Source: an uncultured Oscillibacter sp.
Lineage (GTDB): Bacteria > Bacillota > Clostridia > Oscillospirales > Oscillospiraceae
NCBI GenBank assembly: GCA_946530565.1
Contig: CAMNAE010000035.1
Coordinates: 1 to 10,296, forward strand
Length of the DNA stretch: 10,296 bases
Reading direction: 5' to 3'
Part shown: piece by piece, positions 5,659 to 10,296 of the stretch
Layout of the letters: each line of letters opens with the position of its first letter
Position numbering within the stretch: position 1 is the stretch's first letter
The notes under the pieces: model-generated
What the model was told of the DNA's origin: nothing
The model's database searches: none
The model's input: only the letters and a program-made list of their open reading frames with translations
Translations under genes and position numbers: made by a program

Positions 5659-6138
5659 ATGAATACAATTGGTGTATCATTTGAAATATCACAGTCAGAA
5701 GTCCATAATCTGGAATTGATATTAAAGCCAATTGACGTTGCAAATTATCGATGGCTTAATATTCGTGGTCAAACCGAATCTTTTTTGTTTCCGTTTGAAC
5801 AAAACATCGAACTTTTTGATCAGGAATTATTTGATGCGGCATATCTCAGCGAAAGAATTCAGCAGAAGCATTTTATCATCTTTTTAAAGCTGCAAGCGTA
5901 CCGGTCTGACGAAAACAACACAAACGCCGATTTCAATAATATTGATACATTTGAAGAATACATAAACAGTAATTGTCAAATGGTCATCCTGATATATGAC
6001 TGTGAATACGTTGAGATCTATTCAAAAAACGAACAAGAGCTTCACAACTTCTATCTGAATGCCTTGCAATCAAACTTTTCCAATGTCTGTATGATTACAG
6101 AAGAGAATATGTGGCGCACAAGAATGAATATCAGTTGA
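5659..6138 (+). CDS. DUF2691-like protein
   Basis: A 159-residue soluble protein. ATG at 5659 is preceded by the strong site TTAGGAGG; a longer frame from 5608 would put this site inside the gene. Recognisable pattern: GVSFEI (5-10), LILKPIDVANYRWLNI (20-35), ESFLF, LFDQELFDAAYLSERI, HFIIFLKLQAY (71-81), TFEEYINSNCQMVILIYDCE (97-116), YVEIYSKN and ITEENMWRTRM (146-156). This order and spacing match DUF2691, a family found in Firmicutes with no known function. The gene is clearly more AT-rich than its neighbours and uses more AAT/AAA/ATT codons, so it looks acquired. It lies 56 nt after the second paralog with no promoter seen, so it is probably read from upstream. Confidence 0.68.
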   Translation: MNTIGVSFEISQSEVHNLELILKPIDVANYRWLNIRGQTESFLFPFEQNIELFDQELFDAAYLSERIQQKHFIIFLKLQAYRSDENNTNADFNNIDTFEEYINSNCQMVILIYDCEYVEIYSKNEQELHNFYLNALQSNFSNVCMITEENMWRTRMNIS

Positions 6139-6199
6139 AATGCGCCCGGAGATGCCCTTCCCTTTTCCAACCCTTTTCCCAAAAGAGAGGTCTGCTGCT

Positions 6200-6568
6200 A
6201 TGAACATCAAATATCTGGAGCTGAAAACAGGATATGGGGATAACGGTCCGGCATGGATCGGAAATGTCAGGGAGTCCCGGTCCGGAAGGACTCTGTATTT
6301 CAATGATCACGCTTTTCAGAAGTATAACGGCATCAGCGGAAACTACTATGATATTGAAACCGGAGAAGAATACTGGATCTCAGGCGTGAAGAAGAACGGG
6401 CACGACCGGCACTGGGCAGGAAGTGGTCAGATCGTGATCGACCGCAAGGTCGTCGAAGAATATCTGAAGATCACCGGCCGCACGGAGTTGGATCCGCGGC
6501 AATTCCTCGTTCAGGACATCGAGGATGTCTTTCCGATTGAGCGTATCCGTGCCAAGCTGAACGCCTGA
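6200..6568 (+). CDS. Small conserved hypothetical protein
   Basis: A 122-residue soluble protein. ATG at 6200 has AAGAGAGG upstream; the frame is open to 6140 but those codons are unlike any family start. Sequence: MNIKYLELKTGYGDNGPAWI, then GRTLYFNDHAFQ (29-40), GISGNYYDIETGEEYWISGV (44-63), KKNGHDRHWAGSG (64-76), IDRKVVEEYLKITGRTELD. I recognise this as a widespread small bacterial family with these conserved blocks; some database entries label it a deoxyxylulose-phosphate synthase, which its size and lack of thiamine-binding motifs contradict. No function is established. The Trp/His/Gly-rich block GHDRHWAGSG is the likeliest functional site. It ends 29 nt before a strong terminator and closes the plus-strand run. 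Confidence 0.75.
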   Translation: MNIKYLELKTGYGDNGPAWIGNVRESRSGRTLYFNDHAFQKYNGISGNYYDIETGEEYWISGVKKNGHDRHWAGSGQIVIDRKVVEEYLKITGRTELDPRQFLVQDIEDVFPIERIRAKLNA

Positions 6569-6597
6569 CGCTGCTGCCGCAGGCCACTGCAGCAAGA

Positions 6598-6650
6598 CGC
6601 CCCGGAGCGGCTCCCTTTTTGGGGGAACCGCTCCGGGGCGGATCTTTTTT
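6598..6650 (+). terminator. Intrinsic terminator ending the plus-strand gene run
   Basis: CGCCCCGGAGCGG (6598-6610) pairs with CCGCTCCGGGGCG (6628-6640) in a perfect 13-bp stem around a 17-nt CTCCC...GGGGGAA loop, followed by ATC and six T residues (6645-6650). It serves the gene at 6200 and lies between convergent genes. On the minus strand no T tract follows, so use by the activase gene is less certain. The stem arms are identical to those at 987-1028. Confidence 0.85.
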
Positions 6651-6819
6651 GCTTTATGCTGTCTTTACGCTGCCTTTATGCCAGTGCCATGCGGGTCTTT
6701 TCGTTCAGGATCAGCATCTGCAGCCGGTTTTCGACGTTTGCAAAGCTCGTGTCCGGCTCCAGATCCAGCGGGAGGATCTGGATCGCGGGGAACTCCTCTT
6801 TGATGCGCTTCATGACGCC
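6598..6819 (-). repeat. Direct repeat of terminator plus activase 3' end (intact copy)
   Basis: The terminator hairpin plus about 145 nt of the 3' end of the activase gene recur, in the same orientation and order, at 987-1183. The stem arms match exactly and the coding part matches at about three quarters of positions. The distance between hairpin and stop codon differs (35 nt here, 11 nt in the left copy). The 5.4 kb between the copies is accessory DNA. Confidence 0.7.
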
Positions 6820-9800
6820 GCGTCCGCAGATGTGGTTCGGGAGGCAGCCGAAGGGCTGCAAGATCACGAAGCTCTTCACCCCGCGGCGCGCGTACTCGCG
6901 GATCTCGCCGGGGATCAGCCAGCCCTCGCCGGAGGCGAAGGTGTGCTCCATCACGGAATCGTTCTCCTTGGCCATCGCGTGGAAGGGCATATCGGGCTCA
7001 TAGAGCGGGTGTTTCGCCGCAATCGGCTCGAGCACCTTCTGCACGAGCGCGAAGAGCCCCTCGCCGCCCACGGTGTTCATCGCCTCGCCGACCGGGAAGC
7101 GCACCTTGTACTTGCGCATCTCGGTGAGGCGGCTGTAGTAGTCCTTGTGGAAGACGTTCACCATGCGCGGCAGGATGACCTCCATGCCGTTGCGCTCGAG
7201 GTACTCCTCGATCCGGAAGTTCGAGCCGGGGTGATAGGTCGCGAGATACTCGCCGGTCACGAACACGCGCGGGCGGGGCTTTGAGCGGTCGTAGCGGATG
7301 CGGCAGAAGGCGTCGATGCTGCGCCTGAAGGCCGCGATCGCCGCGCCGGCGTTTTTCTGCAGGCCCTGGCAGATCGCGTCGATGCTCTCGTTGAAGACGC
7401 GGTCGGCCTCGCCGGTGATAAACTCGTAGGGCCGGATCTTGCGCCGCAGCTCCTCCAGATAGTCCATCATCGAGATGCCCCAGAGCGAGATCAGGTTAAA
7501 GCGCATGCGCAGCCGCACGCCGGGGTGCATGTCCTTGACGTCGTCGGGGTCGGTCGAGACGATCGGGACCTTTTCAAAGCCCGCCGCGTCGAGCGCCCGC
7601 CGCAAAAGCGCCGAATAGTGCGAGAGGCGGCAGTCGCCGATGTACTTCGCCATGACGACGGCGGTCTGCTCGATCTTGTACCTGCCGCTCCTGAGCGCGG
7701 TCAGGAATTCGCCGATGCACATCTGCGCGGGGAAGCAGGTGTCGTTGTGCACGTATTTTTTCGCCAGCTGCAGCTCGCGGATGCCGCCGGCCGGGAGCGG
7801 CTCGGCTTTGAGGCCGTACTTGACGAGCACCGCACTCATGATCCGGCAGAAGGCGACCGAGACATTCGGAACGAGGATCGTGCGAAGATTTCGGTCGGAC
7901 TTTTCGAACTTCGCCGGATACGCGTCGGCCAGCGGTGCCGGGGGCAGCGGCCGGATGCCGCCGGCGTGGCGCTGTGCGACGGTTTCCAGGAACGACCTGA
8001 CGCGGATGTGGATCGAGTTGACCGCCGCGCCCTCGTCGAGCTTTAATATCAGCGCGGTCTTGTGCCCGACCTCCTGCATGATGCGCGTGATCTCGTCGGA
8101 AAGGATCGCGTCGTGTCCGCAGCCGAAGGAGACGATCTGCACGTACTCAAGGTTCGGGTCCTTCGCGCAGCGCATCGCGCCGGCGAGCATGCGCACGTGG
8201 AAGTTGTTCGTGATCTCGGCGCGCGTATTTTGCAGCTCCTGCTCGGCAAGATCCGGCAGAGAGTCGACCGTGAGCACCGCGACGCCCTGCTGTGAAAACG
8301 CGCGCGAGAGGTCGTGGCTCACGAGCGGATCGGTGTGATAGGGCCTGCCCGCGAGCACAACGGCAAAACCGCCCTCGGCGCGGGTCTTTTCAATGATCCG
8401 CGCTGCCGCGCCCCGGAGCGCCTCTTTGAAGCGCAGGATCGCGCGCTCACCCTCGCGGAAGGCCGCGACGGTCTCCTCCTCGCTCACGCCCCAGTGCTCG
8501 CGCATATACGGCACGAGCTGGCGCAGACGGTCCTCGTCGCGGTGCCAGTGGAACATCGGCGTCTCAAAGGGGATCTCCCAGCGCTTTTCGGGGTCTTCCG
8601 AGTTGCGGATCATCAGGGGGTAGCCCTTCACGACCGCGCAGACGTAGTCGCTGCGCCGATCTGCGCTCTCGCGCGGCATCTCCATAATCATGGGCATGAA
8701 GATGCGGTCGACCCGCTGCTCCACAAGGTCACGGATGTGGCCGTGGGCGAGCTTTGCCGGGAAGCAGACCGTGTCGCTCGGCACGAAGGGGATGCCCTTT
8801 TCGTACTGCGCGCGGCTGCTCGGGTGCGAGAATTTCACCGTGTAGCCCAGGGCCTTGAAGAACGTGGACCAGAAGGGCATCGAATCCCAGAACTCGAGCG
8901 TGCGCGGAAGCCCGACGGTGATGCCCTGCTCCGGGCGCACGGGGGTGTAGGGGTAGTTCTGAAAGAGCATCTGCTCGCGCCGGAGGAAGAGGTCCGGGGC
9001 GCTGCCGCGGCCGGCGGATTCCTCGTCGCCGCCGCGCGGGCAGCGGTTGCCGGTGATGTAGCTCGCGCCGGAACTGAAGCTCACGACGGTGCGCATGCAG
9101 TGGTTCGCGCAGCCCTCGCACACGAGCCCCTCGCGGCGCGCGTACCAGAAGTCGTCGAGCGCCTCAAAGCCGATGAAGCTGCTCTCTGAAAAGGCGCCCG
9201 CCTCGGCCTTTTGGCTCGTGAGCAGCGCCGCGCCGATCGCGCCCATCTCTCCGGGATAAGGCGCGCGCGTGACGGGCTTTCCGAGATACTGCTCCATCGC
9301 GCGCAGGACCGCGTCGTTGCGGAAGGTGCCGCCCTGCACGACGACCCGGTCGCCCAGCGCCTCGGGGCCCGAGATGCGCACGACCTTCGTAAACACGTTT
9401 TCAATGATGCTGCGGCAGAGCCCGGCCATGATGTCGTCGCTCTTGCAGCCGTTTTTCTGCGCGGTGATGATCGTAGAGTTCATAAAGACCGTGCAGCGGC
9501 TGCCGAGCGCGGCAGGTGCTTCGGCCCGGAAGGCGGCGTCGGCGATCTCTTCAACGGGGATGCCGAGCGAGGAGGCGAAATTCTCCAAAAACGAGCCGCA
9601 GCCCGAGGAGCAGGCCTCATTCAGCACGATGTTGGTCACAACGCCGTGGTCGAGCCAGATCGCCTTCATATCCTGCCCGCCGATGTCCAAAATAAAGGTC
9701 GCGTCGGGCTCATAGGCCGTGCTCGCCGCCGCGTGGGCGACGGTCTCGACCGTGTGGTAATCCGCGCCGAAGGCCCGGGCGATCATCTCCTCGCCGTAGC

Positions 9801-10296
9801 CGGTGACGCCGAGGCCGAGGCATTTGAGCGCCACGCCGCGCTTTTGCCAGTAGTCGCGCAAAACCATGAGTCCCTGCCGCACGACCGCGAGCGGGTCGCC
9901 GCGGTTGTTCGCGTAAAAGCGGTCGATCACCTGGCCCGCGCGGTCCAGAAAGACCATTTTCGAGGTCGTCGAGCCCGCGTCGATGCCGATGTAGACCTCG
10001 AGCGTCTCGCCAGGCGTCATGTCAGGCCGCGCGACCGCGGGCAGCGCGTGCGCTTTGAGCCACTGTTCGCGCTCGGCGTCGGAGGCAAAATACGGTGCGC
10101 CGGTCTCCATCTCCTGCCGCTCATCGGCCATCGCCGTCAATGCCGTCGCCGCGGCAGGAAGATCGATTTTTCCGTCCTCCGCCGTAAAGAGCTCGTCCAT
10201 CGCGAGCGCCGCGCCGCGGGCGACGATCGTCTCGGGCTTTTCCGGGAGGATCATGTCGTCTTCTGTAAGATTTAATTCTTCTGCAAACGCGCGGCG
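6676..10296 (-). CDS. Fused 2-hydroxyacyl-CoA dehydratase activase-type protein (5' partial)
   Basis: The frame is open to the window edge (RRAFAEELNLTEDD precedes the internal Met at 10254), so the gene starts outside; 1,206 residues are visible and intact relatives are about 1,400. Numbering from that Met: an ASKHA ATPase at 86-345 with phosphate loop IDAGSTTSK (91-99), LDIGGQD (189-195), and EACSSGCGSF and SRCTVF, whose Cys215 and Cys254 match the ligands of the [4Fe-4S] cluster shared by activase dimers. A cysteine linker follows (Cys379, 382, 386, 405). A DUF2229-type part spans about 445-560 (GLPRTLEFWDSMPFW, SDTVCFPAKL). HgdB/double-cubane-like regions follow (GRPYHTDP 636-643, SFGCGHD, NDTCFPAQMC, and near the end PFGCLPNHICGRG). 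Activases use ATP to push a low-potential electron into a dehydratase; fusion with a dehydratase-like part suggests a self-contained ATP-driven reductase, substrate unknown. Cytosolic and oxygen-sensitive by analogy. A first ATPase domain probably precedes the visible part. Confidence 0.9.
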   Translation of the reverse strand, partial: RRAFAEELNLTEDDMILPEKPETIVARGAALAMDELFTAEDGKIDLPAAATALTAMADERQEMETGAPYFASDAEREQWLKAHALPAVARPDMTPGETLEVYIGIDAGSTTSKMVFLDRAGQVIDRFYANNRGDPLAVVRQGLMVLRDYWQKRGVALKCLGLGVTGYGEEMIARAFGADYHTVETVAHAAASTAYEPDATFILDIGGQDMKAIWLDHGVVTNIVLNEACSSGCGSFLENFASSLGIPVEEIADAAFRAEAPAALGSRCTVFMNSTIITAQKNGCKSDDIMAGLCRSIIENVFTKVVRISGPEALGDRVVVQGGTFRNDAVLRAMEQYLGKPVTRAPYPGEMGAIGAALLTSQKAEAGAFSESSFIGFEALDDFWYARREGLVCEGCANHCMRTVVSFSSGASYITGNRCPRGGDEESAGRGSAPDLFLRREQMLFQNYPYTPVRPEQGITVGLPRTLEFWDSMPFWSTFFKALGYTVKFSHPSSRAQYEKGIPFVPSDTVCFPAKLAHGHIRDLVEQRVDRIFMPMIMEMPRESADRRSDYVCAVVKGYPLMIRNSEDPEKRWEIPFETPMFHWHRDEDRLRQLVPYMREHWGVSEEETVAAFREGERAILRFKEALRGAAARIIEKTRAEGGFAVVLAGRPYHTDPLVSHDLSRAFSQQGVAVLTVDSLPDLAEQELQNTRAEITNNFHVRMLAGAMRCAKDPNLEYVQIVSFGCGHDAILSDEITRIMQEVGHKTALILKLDEGAAVNSIHIRVRSFLETVAQRHAGGIRPLPPAPLADAYPAKFEKSDRNLRTILVPNVSVAFCRIMSAVLVKYGLKAEPLPAGGIRELQLAKKYVHNDTCFPAQMCIGEFLTALRSGRYKIEQTAVVMAKYIGDCRLSHYSALLRRALDAAGFEKVPIVSTDPDDVKDMHPGVRLRMRFNLISLWGISMMDYLEELRRKIRPYEFITGEADRVFNESIDAICQGLQKNAGAAIAAFRRSIDAFCRIRYDRSKPRPRVFVTGEYLATYHPGSNFRIEEYLERNGMEVILPRMVNVFHKDYYSRLTEMRKYKVRFPVGEAMNTVGGEGLFALVQKVLEPIAAKHPLYEPDMPFHAMAKENDSVMEHTFASGEGWLIPGEIREYARRGVKSFVILQPFGCLPNHICGRGVMKRIKEEFPAIQILPLDLEPDTSFANVENRLQMLILNEKTRMALA

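Noticed and set aside
10252..10254. ATG at 10254 as the true start of the activase gene
   Set aside because: The frame is open to the window edge with sequence (FAEELNL) that fits the end of a preceding ATPase domain, and there is no ribosome binding site.
6619..10275. Several long plus-strand open frames (6619-7284, 8314-9189, 9211-10275 and others)
   Set aside because: They are antisense to the activase gene in GC-rich DNA, are rich in Arg/Ala/His/Val/Asp and match no motif; the minus-strand frame carries every conserved motif.
1..10296. CRISPR array, tRNA, rRNA or riboswitch
   Set aside because: I saw no regularly spaced repeats, no cloverleaf with a T-loop motif and no ribosomal or riboswitch core sequence on either strand; the only repeats are those listed.

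Overview
The window looks like chromosomal DNA from a fairly GC-rich anaerobic Firmicute, probably a gut Clostridia of the Oscillospiraceae/Ruminococcaceae type. The evidence is a long fused 2-hydroxyacyl-CoA-dehydratase-activase-type gene, AGGAGG-like ribosome binding sites, sigma-A style promoters, an ECF sigma/DUF4367-type pair, and remnants of IS256, RHS and exported-protein families common in that group. This assignment rests on family recognition, not on a database search.

Left end (1-1190) is a mobile-element scar. It opens with the N-terminal part of an IS256-family transposase, cut off where a 27-nt palindromic repeat begins (147-173). A REP-associated tyrosine transposase (RAYT, HUH/Y1 family) follows at 214-986. 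Its reading frame is broken at a run of seven A residues that is also an A_AAA_AAA slippery heptamer. An inverted copy of the 27-nt repeat forms its last codons (951-977). Next come a GC-rich hairpin (987-1028) and, on the minus strand, a decayed copy of the 3' end of the large activase gene found at the right of the window (1040-1183).

Middle (1197-6650) is accessory DNA. A minus-strand two-gene operon encodes an ECF-type sigma factor (1904-2467) and a single-pass membrane protein that is probably its anti-sigma/regulator (1197-1907). The two overlap by ATGA, and a good promoter lies upstream. From 2510 to 3660 lies debris: a long-armed inverted repeat, the C-terminal remnant of a secreted-protein gene, one small intact DUF2007-like gene with a strong promoter (3110-3451), and an RHS/YD-repeat C-terminal fragment (3487-3642). 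A plus-strand run of small orphan genes follows: a membrane-anchored hypothetical, two tandem paralogous membrane proteins, an AT-rich DUF2691-like gene and a small conserved soluble protein. The run ends at a strong intrinsic terminator (6598-6650). An RHS fragment followed by mixed small genes resembles the orphan-immunity tail of a polymorphic-toxin locus, but that is inference.

Right (6676-10296) is one very large minus-strand gene that runs off the window edge. It encodes a fused activase (ASKHA ATPase, cysteine-rich linker, DUF2229-type and HgdB-like regions). The terminator plus the 3' end of this gene occurs twice in the same orientation, intact at 6598-6819 and decayed at 987-1183. 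The 5.5-kb accessory block therefore lies between direct repeats of a host gene end, the layout left when an element inserts at the 3' end of a gene, or when a tandem paralog is eroded.
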